64,000 bases of DNA from Branchiostoma floridae. Its lineage: Eukaryota > Chordata > Leptocardii > Amphioxiformes > Branchiostomatidae. The notes beneath the pieces are model-generated. The model was not told the origin of the DNA. It worked only from the letters and a program-made list of their open reading frames with translations, and did no database searches. Shown in pieces: positions 12,401 through 27,400 of this stretch. The stretch is taken from contig NC_049988.1 of NCBI RefSeq assembly GCF_000003815.2, forward strand, positions 11,788,521-11,852,520, read 5' to 3'. The first letter of the stretch is position 1. Every line of letters starts with the position of its first letter. The position numbers and the translations under genes were made by a program.

Positions 12401-15400
12401 TTCCTTGTCTCACCATGATGGGCTGAATCCTGCGTTGTTGTGCCACACCCTCATGTGAGTGAGGACTCCTAGCGGTTCTTCTGATGACACCAGGAAAGAG
12501 TCCACACTTCCTTGTTCAAACAGGCACCGGTTGTCGTCCCTCAGTGTTAAGGGAGGGCTCTCGCACTGGCTACCGTAGAGCACCAACGTAACCTGTCATG
12601 AAATGCAGTAAATGTTATAGTTTGTATTTTTAAAACATAGCTGTGTTATAGTTATCATCATCAGAATCTAAATCGGTACTTCAGCTAAGTGGGTGTATCA
12701 TATCCTTTATATGTACTTTAACCGAAGATGGGGCTGTCATTTATTAGTATCACAATCAATGTCCATTTGCAGTAAACTTTGTCTATTTGCATTGATATGC
12801 AAATTTCATCTTTTAGATTAATTTTCCATATAAGTTTATTTATGCTTGACTTTTAGTTTTACTACTTGTCTTTTTTTACCAACATTACTGTCATGCTTAC
12901 TTATTTTGTGCTACTAGTCATTTACGACTTTTAGTGATTTTTGGAAGTATTTCTTTTTTCATCATATGATGCTATGATGCTTTGTCATGTTATGATATGT
13001 TATGGCATATTGGGGTCCCCCACCCCACCCAGAAATCTTAAAAACTACAAACAGGCAAAATCCATTCCCCAGTTAGATATTTATCAATGTTTGGATTGTA
13101 TTCTCTTTCCAATTCACAACCAATGAAAAAGTAACGAGACATTTCGATGGCCGGCTGTCACCTTCTTTAGGACAACGATGACTGGCTCACTTATTTGAAC
13201 TGCAGCTAGGTGTCGCTGCTAACAATGCGGTCCCAAACGTAAAGCAGTGTCATCGTCTACCATCACTACTTCTAGCTACCTCAGGAATTTCTCATCTTTG
13301 ACAATAATAAGCCCATGTCAGCACAGATATGTATATTCCTCCTGACTTATTAGTGTTCTCAATTAAACTTCCATGGGTCTGACCAGGGGAACGGTCTGCT
13401 AGAAGTTAAATTTAGTCAGGCTACCTCAGCGGTTGTTCCTGCGTTGCCCCGGAATCCAGTGTATACTGTGATGACGTATTGACAATCCTGGCGAGGGTTC
13501 AGCTTGTGACCAGGCAGTAGTCCTACCCCAGCCTATAATCAATTCAGGGAATTGGTAAAACACAACTGTACAATCACTTTAGCAATGGGAATTATTGGTA
13601 ACATTCAGACTATTATGGTATTTTGCAAAATTTGAAATGGGATTCTGTTCTTTAGTGCAACACATATACTTCAATCAACACTAATCTAAAGCCGTGGCTA
13701 GAAGGACACTTATGTTTTATATCAGTTTTACATCCGAAGACTTCATGATGTTCTTTTGCAGCCTTCATGGTCCTATGACATTTGCTAAGCATTTTTTGTG
13801 TTCCTCTCTACATTATGTCGAGCTAGCGTACAGTAAACACAATGATGTTTTAATCATTTATCACACATATACCACATTACAGTGCAAGTAAATGGGTGAT
13901 AAGCGAATGATACGTTGCCTAATACTCTTATGTTTTACTCATATGTAGAAAAAACGTACACACTTCAACATCACCATCCTCACCTTAGCGAGATCTTTTC
14001 TATCAGCTTTCCTGGCCCATATAATGCCGAGCAGATAAGAAGCGAACACGGTGAGTACCAGGATTAGCCCTATCGGATTCTCCAAGATGTTTACAGAGAG
14101 AGCTTCCTGGATGTTAAGTGGATTTGGTGGCACGAAACCAGCGAATTTTGTCAGGTGATCACACTGGCAGTGGATGTGGGTTATGTTAGACATCGGGCCG
14201 ACCTGTTGGGGGGGAGAAACACGCAATAGTTGTGATTTATGAGAACTGTGACGATTTTATACAAAACTATCTATGGATTTTTTTAAAATCTAAAAACACA
14301 TAACAAAGACAAGATCAAAAAACAAGATCAAAAAACTTATAAAACATAAATGAACTCAAAAATCAGCATAACAGTGTCCATCACCCCAAGACATAAAATA
14401 GTACCGATGTTCCCTGAATTAAGTACATGAAAATAGAAAATTACCGACTACTCTGTTAGATAAAAGGGAGAAAAAAGATAAGATGATGCTTTAAAACCAT
14501 ATGTAGAGTTGGAACTTATATATCGATATCTTTTTAACTGCTATAGTCATGAGGAGCTAGAAGCGCTTGGTATCTGCAATGTAAGTCTGAGTAAGTTGCA
14601 TCATTTTAAAATTGTACACAGAAGGTAACAGCGTAGAGCCTTTAAGAATGAGATCTAGTTTAGCATTGTTTGACATATCATTAAGGTTAACACTATGACC
14701 AAGTAATTTATGCAAGATTGCCAAAAATTCCGATCTTTGTTAAGTATATAATGGACAATGAACCAATAAGGTTGAGACTGATTCGCAACGACCCTCGCAT
14801 CTACAGGAGACACTGAGAGACATCACCGGATAAATAGACCTTGATTGAGAGCACAGGTGCCGATGCGAAGCCAAACAAAAAGGATGCAAATGATGCAAAG
14901 TAATAGCATGGATGCAAAGTAATAGCACTGGCAGCTAACTAGGGTTACGGCAGACATCAGATCAACCTGTTGGGGGGACACATACAGCTAGTTCTTCATT
15001 ATAGACCAGCCCTATATATCAGCATTTATTCATAAAAATTTATGTACACTGTTTTTTTTAATAGATGACAAGTTACCAGCAAGGCCCCCTTTCAACTAAA
15101 CGGCGATCACGCTGTGCTCTCACTGACCGAAATAGGTTATGGTTAGCAGAAAGGGTAAAAATACTCGTTTCTTTTCTATAAAATTCGTTGAGCGCGTTGA
15201 GCGATCTGTCAAATTTTAGGTCGCAGAGAAAGTGCGGCGAGAGCGCTGTCCTAGAGGAAAGGGCGTATTATTGATTGGTTCGAAAATGTTGCATTAATCA
15301 AAAGAGGAATAAATTAAGTCATGCTTATTAGTGTTTTAAAGAGAAACATCAAATTGTACTTTATTGAATCGATTCTATAATTATGAAAAAAATTTTACAG

Positions 15401-18400
15401 ATATGAAATTTGTGTACTTGAAGATTTCATTCCGAAAAATAATCCCGTTTCTAATAGATCATGTCTACTTATAATATTAAACAGATTTGCTCGTGTAATT
15501 CTAACAAAAGCCGAAAAAAAGAGAAAAAGAAAACGATATGGCATTTTTAAGATCGAATATCAAACTGTACAAACTTATTATTAAGAAAAAGATTGTTTAC
15601 AACTTACTCTACAGCCTTCGCTTTGCCACAAGTGGGTTTGGTTTTCTTCAAAGTAGACACAGGCTGTCTCAAAGGCGTACAGAGTGAAATTGACAATTTC
15701 ATCGCTGGTGTGATGAACCTCAGAGCCGAAACGAATTCCTGTCATTAAAGATACATTTGTCTGGATATGAGTCGAGAGAAAAAGGGTATGACGACAAGTC
15801 CCAAAGACAAGTGTGAAATATTATGGCTAGATATCATTTACACAACTCATAAACACATGTATATTTATTGTACTTTAACCCTCAAACCAACCTACCTTTT
15901 TTCGACTAATCTTACCATATGGGGTCAAAACGGACCCCATAACGTTTTTTTTTTAAATTTATTTTCGGTGACTCTATTTGTGATTTATATAGTTTCATTA
16001 AACTATATTGGACAGTTTGACATAATTCCAGGCCATTATCATAATTTATGCAAAAGATCATAATGACCACATTTTGCACTAAACCCATTCGGACTGGGAA
16101 GTTTTTGATGCTCATATACCAACTTAAATGTCGCATAGCTCCTGGAAGGCTTACGATAAGGCAACTAAACTTTGCATCTTTTCAGAAAATGTTGATAGCA
16201 AACATTTTAAGTGAATGAAGTAAGTTCATAATTTTTCATGTTGCCAAAGCAACGGAATTTTGACAGGCATATTCTTTACAAAATTTTCTAATTTAGGGTT
16301 AAACAATAAATATGGTTTTCTTAGCAAACAACGCTTGTTAATGACATTTTATGAAATTCAACGAAAATTTCAGGATTCAATGTACATAATTTTTTACATA
16401 ACCTAATTCAATTTGATGATGTCATCAGTCAAAATCCAAGATGGCTGCCGTATTAGCTAGATGACGCATAATGTCATGATGTCGCCATATCCCATGCTAA
16501 TTAATGTCAAAAAATGAAAAAAAGTTTTTACTGTAATCTTGTTTTATATGTACATCATAAATTTGGTGGTCATATGATAAGTTGTTTAGGTGTGTGACTT
16601 AAAAGTTTGTTTTAAAGAAATGCACATTTTGCTGGGGTCAATTTTGACCCCACTGGACCATGCATGAATTGTTTAGGATAACAATGAGCCAGTCTCGGTA
16701 AAAACGTATCAGAAGTTATAAGACATAAATACAAACAAACTCATGGGAGGAATTTTGTTTTCGACCATTAGTGTCGAAATAGCACACATTGATATACGCC
16801 TGGGGTCAGTTTTGACCCCATACGGTGGTTTTTAGGGTTGAATGCATGAACATGTGTCAATCTAACGCGTTATGATATATTCATTGTCATAAACAGGATG
16901 AAGCATTTTTAGAATTCAGATTGAACATTATTATGTCTTACACTGATCAGACATACAAACACCATCGTTTTGTCTGCCTGATGCTAAGAAAATGAATTTC
17001 ACATCTGTGTGGTGCAAAATATTTTCCAATGTTGACGTTGAAATCCAGTGTTTCAAGTTAGCAATGGCAATTATTCTGTAAGAATACTACGCTCTGATAA
17101 ACTGGTAAAAATTGAAAAGTAATACCTATAAAATAGTCCGTCTTGTTGTTTCCGTCCACGTCGGCATCTGAGATGGCAATCTGATCTTCTGGCAGCAGCC
17201 ATTGGTAAGCACTGGATGCCAATAATGTTCCGTTTATCCATGGGACGGTGAAGAGCTCATCCTCTGGAACTGGTAGGGTCGTTGTCCAATCATGAGTATC
17301 TGGTGTTGGAGGCTCGTGTTTTCTCAACAAAACGGTGACGTCATGCGGGAAAAGGGTGCTATTAAAATCCAGGCTGAACCTCAGAGACGACATATTCCTC
17401 TTAGCATTTACAAGAAACATCTGAAAAAACCCCCCACAAAATGAGCTTCATTTCTTTTCCCTGCCATCAGTTTAACATACACCAATAGAACACGTAACAT
17501 AGAAACGCAAGACCACAATGTCTTTTCAAAGTTATGGACACTGTAGAGCACTGCATCTGTATATGGATTTACCAACCGCCACTGAAGAACGGCGTGCGGT
17601 ATAAACATCCTGTCACTAATATCACTTGCTGGCGTCAGACATATAAAGGTGCTTTGCCACCAGAACTAGAGGACGGATGGAATCTCGATGCAATAATCTT
17701 CAAGCTGGCGCGTTAATCTGTAGTCATTAAAGATATAATATTCTGTCTATTTTGACCCATTGAGTATCTTGAGGTCCAGTGCTAATAAAGGTGGTATTTA
17801 ACTGTACTTGGGGCACCGGTGCAGCACTGCGGGGTTACTCAAAATTACTCAATAGATTTTAGTGATAAAGCACGAATTTTATTACGTTTTGTGTTTTTTT
17901 GCTGTTTTCTAAGTCATACTTGTACGTATTATGTAATATCTAAATTATAGCAATCGGCGAAAATAATACAACTGTTCCCCAGTGAACGAAACCCTCAGTG
18001 CCGCACCGGTGCCCCCAATGCAGTGGAAGACCACGTTGAGGTAAAACATTGTAGGAATTAAATATCAAACATACCGATATGTCGCCAAGTCGTGCAGTTG
18101 AACTAAAGATGTCTATCCATCCATCCATGCTTTTGTTTTCCCTTCTCGTCAGGATGTCTATTGGCTGACTTTGGCCAGAAACAGAAATAGTCGAGTTGCC
18201 ACATTTGAGCGTGAGACCCGTGACATCCGATTCGATTATCCGAGAATTGTTTGAATATTCAAACGGGTTGAAAGTAGATTCCAGGAACTGCAAATAAATG
18301 TAAATTAGGATGATAAAATTGATAAATTAAAATATCACTTGTCTCCTATCCGTTCGAGCTGTTCAAGGAGACAAAGTACATATTGAGTGTCTAAAACCAG

Positions 18401-21400
18401 CGAATAAACCCCCAAGTAATTATTATTGACCAACCATTAACGCTCGTCGTCCTCATCTATGAACCCATGCTTATAAAAATATGGTTTTATAGTCAATAGA
18501 GGGGGAGGCTTGCCACACATAGTCTATCCATATGATAATCAGACATTTCATTCTTTTGAGATTATTATGAATGTGTTTGTTGTTTTATCGTTTGTGCACT
18601 TAGTCTACAAAGCACTTTCTGACACTGCATTACATGATTGATAATTGACATTTGTTGCATGTTAATGCCATGATTGTTGTATCAACGACATCGTTCGCAA
18701 AGAACTATCTCAATGTATTTTACTACATCTGTTTTATTCAAAGCAAATAACGTAAAATCTTCAAGCGACAAGAAAAAAAAGCAAGCTATGTGCATTTTTC
18801 ACAAAATATATTATATTAATTCCTTGCATGCACACATCTGTGTACGATCATAAGCAAGAAATTCCGTGAAACACAGGTCCAGAAAACCATAACAAAGTGA
18901 TTGAATAACTGAGTCAATTTAGAATTTAGTTTCACTTAACAAGAGTAGATAGTATATCATACCTGTACCCCAACCGTCTCTCCACCGGGACAATCGTCTC
19001 CAACGAGTGATGAAAAGGACGGCACGTGGACAAAAGAGTCGCTCACACCTGCCACTGTGTACAGCTTCCCAGAGGAGTCACCGGGGTCTTCTCGTTTTAT
19101 TCTCACCTGCATCTGTACAAATATTAAAGTTAGACTCGACCTTCAACCTGTGTTATTTCAATTGTAATGTCCTCAAACTCAATTGTAGATCCACATCAAG
19201 TCAAGTCAAAGCTTCCTATTAACAATATTGGCAACAAATGTAAAATGTAGATATCGGTGGTATGACGATGTGAAATGATATGAACATATCCGCCATTAGT
19301 GTTTCAATAATTTCATGTTTCAAGCAAACAAGAATGGAGTAGAATACAACCTCTGCCCCAAAGAAATTTTTCCGAAAATTTCATGGACAGGAAAAAATGC
19401 CTGTTTAAAGTATAAACACAACCCATAATGTGAGTGAACATTGTTTGAACACAATTGTACCTTTAATGTATAGATATCCGCATATAGATCTTCATCATCG
19501 TAGCCTGGCATCATATTGACAAGATATATGTCGTCAAGGACATCTAAGGCTTGGAAAGTTCTTGTAGTAGCCTCCTTGTTCTGTAAAGGAACAAGGAGTC
19601 TCAGAATACTTAAGACTTGCCACAGTTGTTACCATATAGGCGCTCACATGGCTGCGTTCTTTGAATGTATGGTCATGGGTACTTAAACTGTGCACATATC
19701 AACATTTTGAACAAAATTTACTAAATGAAAGAAAGGGTTCATAAAGAGCTTGTATGTTAAATTGAGAGGGAGATACGATGAAGCTACTGATTCAGTACTA
19801 ATTTACTGATAACATTTCGCTCCGCAACTCAAGAGGTAATTGAACTGCATACGGCATGCTTGTGAAAAACATGCAGAAATGCAAAATTCTTATTTGGATC
19901 GGAATGATTGGAACAGCCTTTTAGAAATACGTTGATTTGTCGTTTGTATGTATGTTTCTTATTGGTTGTTTTTCTTTCCTTACCGTCTCCAACTTGGCGG
20001 AGAAGCCTACTTCACCCTCTTGCTCGAGCATAGCCGTTACTTCAGAAGCTTTAAACACATGAACAGCGCCTAGAATGTGATAATAAGGTACATTAAACGT
20101 TGCATACAAAGTATGTGCCTCCTATATGATATGAATTATTGACATGCCTGTTAATGAAAAGTGAAATATCACAGTAAGCAGTTATTATAAATGAGTTAAC
20201 AGTAGAGTTTCCCTTGGGCAGTAACATCTAACTGCCGAATAAATTACTGAGTGAGCGAAGATTTAAACCTAAATAGTCATAAACGACTATATTGAAATGT
20301 AAAAATATCATGATTATTACCACTTTATCACTGTATATCAATTCATATTTATGGCGTTATGGCTGTATAAACTCTGGGAACAGAATCTGGTTACATGCGA
20401 GTAATAATCTCAAGAGTATTGCTTCTTTACGTCTCAGTCTAAGTATTAAAAGTGTCTTTTCTAAAATCGTAAGTTCTCTCGATTCATTCTGCGTGTGATT
20501 GTAATGCCAAGATAGAGCTATTATGCACAGCTTTAAGCCCCAGGCATATGTCAAACAGGAAAAAACATAAATTTCAATAAAAGTGCGAGAACATGTTACA
20601 CAATGTAAAAATGTTTTGGTGTCAATAACAATTGTACTTACGTACTTTATATGTAGTACCACAAGGAAAAAACATAACAAAAATGCCGAGCTACTTTCGA
20701 TCAAATTGACTCAAAATTGCACACCTGTAAATGTGAATGCCGTGGCGATGTTCACCTTCCCCACGGGTAGGCCGTTATTTTCGGAAAAATCTCTTAACTT
20801 CAAAAAGGAATGCTCCAGAGAGATGGAACTGAAAACCTGCATTTCACCAAAAATGAATCCATATATTAAGTAAATATTTCATATATTTAAGTATGGTTAT
20901 CTTTTTAATTCTATTCGCATGGAATGTCATATTCATACAATCTTTCCTACGACAAAATCGCTATGTGTTTCTTGGCATATTCTTTTATCATGATCATATA
21001 TCAATCTCATGTATTGTTTTCCTTAACTTTATCACGTAACCAGGTACAGGTGAAAATGTTGTCGTATTCTGACCAAAGGAAGATATGGAAATGCGCTATT
21101 CTAAACTTAAGTACGTTCGAACTCACTAAGACGGTTTTAATACGAATGAGCAATAAATTTTAATGAAAGATTATTCATAATTGTACATTTGACAAAAGGG
21201 GTGAAATTTCAAATTTATTTGAATGTTCTAATGTATTTCCTGATAGTTTAAAGTGACTGTATAACACTCTTTATTCAAAATGAATTTGCATACATCTATG
21301 TGCTTTTATGTTTTTAGCTATAGAATAAGAACAGCAAGTAAAGTGAAAATTTGAAAATCAGAGTTAAGTATATCAATGTTCTGTAACAGATGCTAATACT

Positions 21401-24400
21401 CACTTGTGCATCACCGGACACAAACTGAGGAAATGCCGTCACTAATGCAATACAGTTTGCCAATCCTATAATTCCGTCATAGTCTGGTATCTCTGCGTTT
21501 GCCATATTCTCAGTAACAATGTCTGTAAACTAAAGTATTATTGTTAGCAACATTTGCTGATATACCACAGGCAGATTTTTTTTTAAAGAGTAATTATTTA
21601 TTCCAAATTATTGCCCGAATGCTGACTGAAAACAAAAGTAAACTTCCTCTTCTTCATATAGTGGAATATGAATGATCTAGCATTTTCATATATAAACGGA
21701 TTGGACGTCTAAAGAAAACTATTTTTCCGTTAGTAGGTAAGATGTGAAAAGCTTTGACAAAGTTGTAGATCTACAGGAATAATTTTCTTCTTTCAGAATT
21801 GTAGTATTAACATCAATCAGATAAATGTGGTTAAACATCCACAGTTTTCCCTGTGCAGTATTTACATATCCTTCCGTTAGGCTAATTTCCAAACCGGGGC
21901 TGGCCGGGCTGTTTACATACGTGAAAATATACAGAAATAATGCCAGCGACTATTATATTTACGTTTTGTGCAGTTTGGTGTCTTTTATATCATACTTTTC
22001 GTTCTCACGAGCTGCCCGGCCGGGCTCTGTTTTCAAAATGTGACGTTGGTCTAAACGGGCTGTGTTTTTATCTGCTCGTTTCTTTATTGACAAGATTCAT
22101 GGTAACATATTCATAATTTGGAAGGTACAAATCTATTGATAAAGCTTAACGATAAATGTTAAACTTAAAAAAAATTGAATATTAGTACCGCTACAAGTCA
22201 CAATTCAAGATCTTATACCTCACTGGTGTCCTCCCCTTCGCTGGCCAGGTAAAGCACAACACCAGAAGCTACCATGGGGACGCCGAATGCTTCCGCCGAA
22301 AACCCCATTGACAACAGGTTGTAGAAAGGCCCTGCTTGACTGTCGAAGAACTCTTCCATATATGCTAGCAAAAACCCATTATCGGGTGCTTCGATCTAAA
22401 AAGAAGTTTCAACACAAACACAATAAGTTCATTCAGGTGAGATGATGCTACTGATGTTTTTTTCCTTTCCTTTCCTTTACGAATTTCATGACAAACGCTG
22501 GGCATTTAATTTTTAACGGATACAGAAAATGTGGTCATTCTGCTTGCTTTTTATTTTACCTCGTAGGCCATGTTGATTTGATTACGCGACACATTAATGT
22601 TCGGCCGGTTTCAAATAAGAAAATATTAACTATGATGTTACAAACAAAAGAGAAGCAAAATGAGTAAATACATGCCGAAGATTTGAAAAAGATATATATC
22701 AGAAAATGTTCACAAGCGATATCACAGAATGCCAACGTCAAATCTAAGATCAAAGAAGGAGATGTGAAAGAACAAAAAATGAATCGTTTGTTGGGTAAAC
22801 CATATGTGTTGAGTCATTTGTTCAACGTTCCTAAACACCTGTTTTTTTTTCAAACTGAAGGCAACTTTGATTTTGGCCAAACTTTTTTATACGACGTTCG
22901 CCTCAGTTTTGGGCTGCCCAGAGGATGCCATCCATGTAATCAAAGCAATATGGCCTTAGAGGAAAAAGCTGACGATGACAATCTTGGAATGAACACTTCG
23001 TAATGCAGCAAATGCAACCTAATTAGTTCACTTACGAAAGTTTGGTCCATTAAGATAGTTGTGTTGCGTCCGTCGGCGCTTGATGCTATCACTTCTATGT
23101 TTATTGTACCAGGAACAATGTCCACCATGGGTGTGTAGAAGACCTAATTTAAATGACAAAAGATTAAAAGTCGGTTGTTACTGGTATAATCCTGAATTGC
23201 AATGACTAGTCCTGGGACGTTCAAACGATTATGGATTCATTCAAAGGTTGTTATAATCGATTTGTATCTTTTTTACCTTCCTCTGTGTTCATAAATGGAT
23301 AAGGAATGTATTAGCAGGATAAGCATCAGATATATCAGAGCTATAACTATCTGTTCGCTCCTTAAGGCCCCCTCTCACTTGACGTGCGGCACGCTTGCGG
23401 CATTGCTGCGTTCGGAAGGTGCTCAACGAATTTCAGAGATAAAGAACGAATTTTCTTACTTGATGTGTATTTTGTGGTCTTCGATGTCACACTTTTANNN
23501 NNNNNNNNNNNNNNNNNNNNNNNNNNNNNNNNNNNNNNNNNNNNNNNNNNNNNNNNNNNNNNNNNNNNNNNNNNNNNNNNNNNNNNNNNNNNNNNNNATT
23601 AACCCCCAACTTAAAAATAATGCATGAGATTTCTTCGTTGCTCAGGTCTGGGGGCAAAGCATCTTTTTATTTCTGACAGCTCCAAGAGTCATTAGGGACA
23701 GGATTGTTTATGGCACACCCGGTTCGAAGGGTGCTTGGGGAAATTCAGAGATAGAGCACGGCTCTATAACGTGCATAGCTTGACAGGGTCTTGTAGTCAC
23801 GCTTTTTACGTATTGCGCAATATCTGAATTATAACAAATCGGAGAAAATAACAAAACAGTACCGCAGTGAACGAACGCAGCAATGCCGCAAGCGTGCCGC
23901 ACGTCAAGTGAGAGGGGGCCTTTAGTGTGACAGTCCTCTTGTAGGTTGTGTTTACGACATTACACGTCAAATAAATGTATTCAAATTAAGATACAAGGGT
24001 AACTTTAACGACAAAAATGACGCTTTTGAATATTCTAAAAGTATCTAACACTCTGTATGTATCAGTTGGTAGCCTTTATGTCATTCGTATTTTGCAATCT
24101 TAATTCATTATAAGATAAAGAAATCTATACTACAGTCCCCCATTAACTATGTTTTAAAATATACAGACATTTCTTCTTTCGCCATACTACCGCGATGAAG
24201 AAGGAGAATGGCAGAGATAATAACAACCTTGCGGTGAAAAATACAGTTCAACTTACCCAGCCAGAAAATAGGTTGAAAACAATGTCAATGCTCGTCGCTG
24301 GCCCATCTCCAGGAAACCGAACTGATGCTAATTCCAGACCAGCCGGTTTGATCATGTACTTGACATCCACCCTGAGTGGACCAAACTCATCATGAAATTC

Positions 24401-27400
24401 TGCAAAGAATTAAGTTAATTCAGTTATTATCATTAGTATACCCTATGCTCAATTAGTAACACATTATTTTATGTCATATTTATTACGTACTTCAACAGAC
24501 GACATGGGGGCCGATATTAACATTGGACACGGTGTTCACGTCACCGCAAAGTGTACTGAGCAACCGAATCATACTTTATTTTGAGAAAAACTGGGGGGCT
24601 AGTGGTAAATAAAGACTTAAATGGAACGTTTTCTGTCCGTAATCATGTTTGTTGCTGGATATATGGCCTCCTTCGGTCAATATTGACCCTAAATGCTAAT
24701 TGCTATCAGCCCTACAGCGTGGACTGTTAGTATAGTATAGTATGTTAGTATAGTATTAGGAGATAGAAATTCCAAAACTTCCAAAGGTTGATTACCATCA
24801 TGTCTTTGTACTAGTAGCTAATTATTACATTTTGAGCTTCAAAAACGATCAGCAGAGTCAGTGGACATAGACCATACACAAACATTCATTTTTTTATTCA
24901 TACCGTGCATGTGAAAGGATTCCAGTTTTCATGAATTGTATAGCATCGTTATCGACTGCCTATATATATATATATATATATATATCACCTTCATCATCAA
25001 ACACTATGAGTTGTATTGTCTTTAAGTCTATGAGTTACATTTCCTCTGAGCGCTGAGACAAAGATGTTGCTTTGACTTTGTTTTATCTTTCTTTTAAATC
25101 ATGACGGCTCGTTTCTAACTTGTTACGCAATCATGGTACCTTTGCAGACGACGCAAAACTTTTCCACCAATGATACCCCGTCTGCAGGAAGGACAGAGCA
25201 AACATCTGCTGGTATTTCTGCGGAACCGCTCTGGAGAAGACTCCCTGGTACTGGATTCCTTAACACGAGAAATCGATATTCCGCAATCCTTGGAAAGCTT
25301 GGGTTGACGTAGTTGGCAACTCTGATTGTGTAATTTCCGGGGACCTGCAGAATTAAACAAAACACACTTGTTTCTAGATATCATAACTCCAAATTTATAG
25401 CTCTTGTTATTATCTTGTTTTGCATATTTCCCACAATTGGGTTCTAATTGCTACGAATTCTTTACACCAGTGATAAGAACGCCTTAGTGAAAATATAATT
25501 TTTGTCGTTCAATTACCTTTGCCATTTATTTACTTTCTCTTAGTTACGGTATTCAAAATGCTCACTGTAAAAACGTTGGGATGGACTTCCAGGGTATCTT
25601 CATTGGCAACTAAGACATCGTTTGTCCAGTCGAGGCCAGGAAAGTCTGTGGGTGCTTCCTCTAGAGTCCACAAGTTAGGACCTGAATTGTCTACAGTTGG
25701 TGATATGATGAGGCGTAGCATCTTGTGTGAGATGAAGTCTCCAGGATTACAGTTTTCGGTACAACTGCAAAAACAAACCGAAAGTAGTTTGTTGCGATTG
25801 TGTATAACAGGTGTGCGTCTATAGTAATGCTGGTATATAGCAGTATCAAAACGCAAGATAACATTACGAAACAAGATAGACGTATTAAATTACAGTTACA
25901 GCATTTTTTTCGTATTGCGGCTCACTGAATGTTTTACAAGTCCTCTGGTCTTTTTTTTAAATAACTCAAAAGCTGGATGCTCAGCACTCTTTATTTTCTG
26001 GAGGTATTAGCTAGGTACCGAATTAGGGGTGGTATGGGGCCGGACTTCCAGTCACATGTAGTCCCTTAGTCAATAAACACGCTCCGTATGTGAATTGTAT
26101 TGATCATCAGCATGTTACCAGTGAAAAAACAGTCTGAGAGAACATTTGCGAAAATTCAGTCGAGTCGAATGTTTTGTGTTGATTTTTCTGACATTTTTAA
26201 AACAATTTTGTATGATTTTATACGTCTAATTAACGCATGTATTCTTCTTATATTTTTCTTTTTTTCTCTCATTTTTTGTTATAAAATTTTGAAATAAAAA
26301 ATCTGTCAAAGAATTGAAAAAAAAAAAGGTTGTTGTAACCCGGAACAAGACAGGACATACCGTAGCCAGTACTCCCCTAGGCCAGGTGCTCCGGCGGTGT
26401 GTATGTTGATGAAAGTAGAACCCGGTTCGTGACCCGTTGCAGTGATGACCACACTGACTTTGACAATGGAGTTCAGCGGGACAGGTTTGGTGCTGGAGTC
26501 AAATCTCAAGACACCTCCGTCTGGATCTGAACCTGGCTGTAAGTCTCCGAGAAGAGCTTCACAGGCCGATATTCCACCGCTGGTAACTAAGAACCGTTCA
26601 TTATTAGGTACTTAACATACCATACCTTACCATACCTGGTACAGGAAATTAACCAAATGAATGGAAAAATAGTGGATAAGCATGTCAACTCCATGAAGAT
26701 TTTTTCAAGACAAAGTTTTAAAAGTAAACTGTTCCGAGGTGAACCTAGGCCCTAGTCATAAGAAAGAAAAAAAAAACTTTTTACACGTTATCTATTATTT
26801 TACAAATTAAAAAGCCCTTTATTTCTGAACAAACAAAGCCGCATTGCTTTAAGGGCAAAGTTTTAAAATACGAGTTTCAATCGTTAAAGATCTTTGTCGG
26901 AAAACAGCACGTAAACTACCCGGCGGAGCCCCTTTATTTAATTGTGACGGTAGCTACACCGACCGGGGATTAAAACATCCGGTACATCTCCCTAAAATCC
27001 GACCGGTAATTGCCGAACACCGACCGAACGTTTAAACGGGAAAACACACCCAGGATCATTACTCATGCTCCTTGGAACCTAAAATGAGATATCAATTTTT
27101 GACCATTGCAGCAATGGTCCTACGGCATAACCTTTTACTAATTGTCACCAAGGCATGAGTTGATTTATTATTTCTATTCACTGGAAAAGAATAAATTTCA
27201 TGAAAAGGGAGCGGTGGTTTTGACTTCAAAGATCAAACAAGGGTTGAGGGGGTAGGCCAGCCAAAGAGCGGTGGTTTTAAAACATACAACTACCTAAAAG
27301 AACATATATGTTCCTTTACAGCAGTACACTACCTGGTGGGTTCGGATAAGAAACTGCTTCACAGGTCCAAGCGTAGCTTAACTGATCGCTGGGAACCTGG

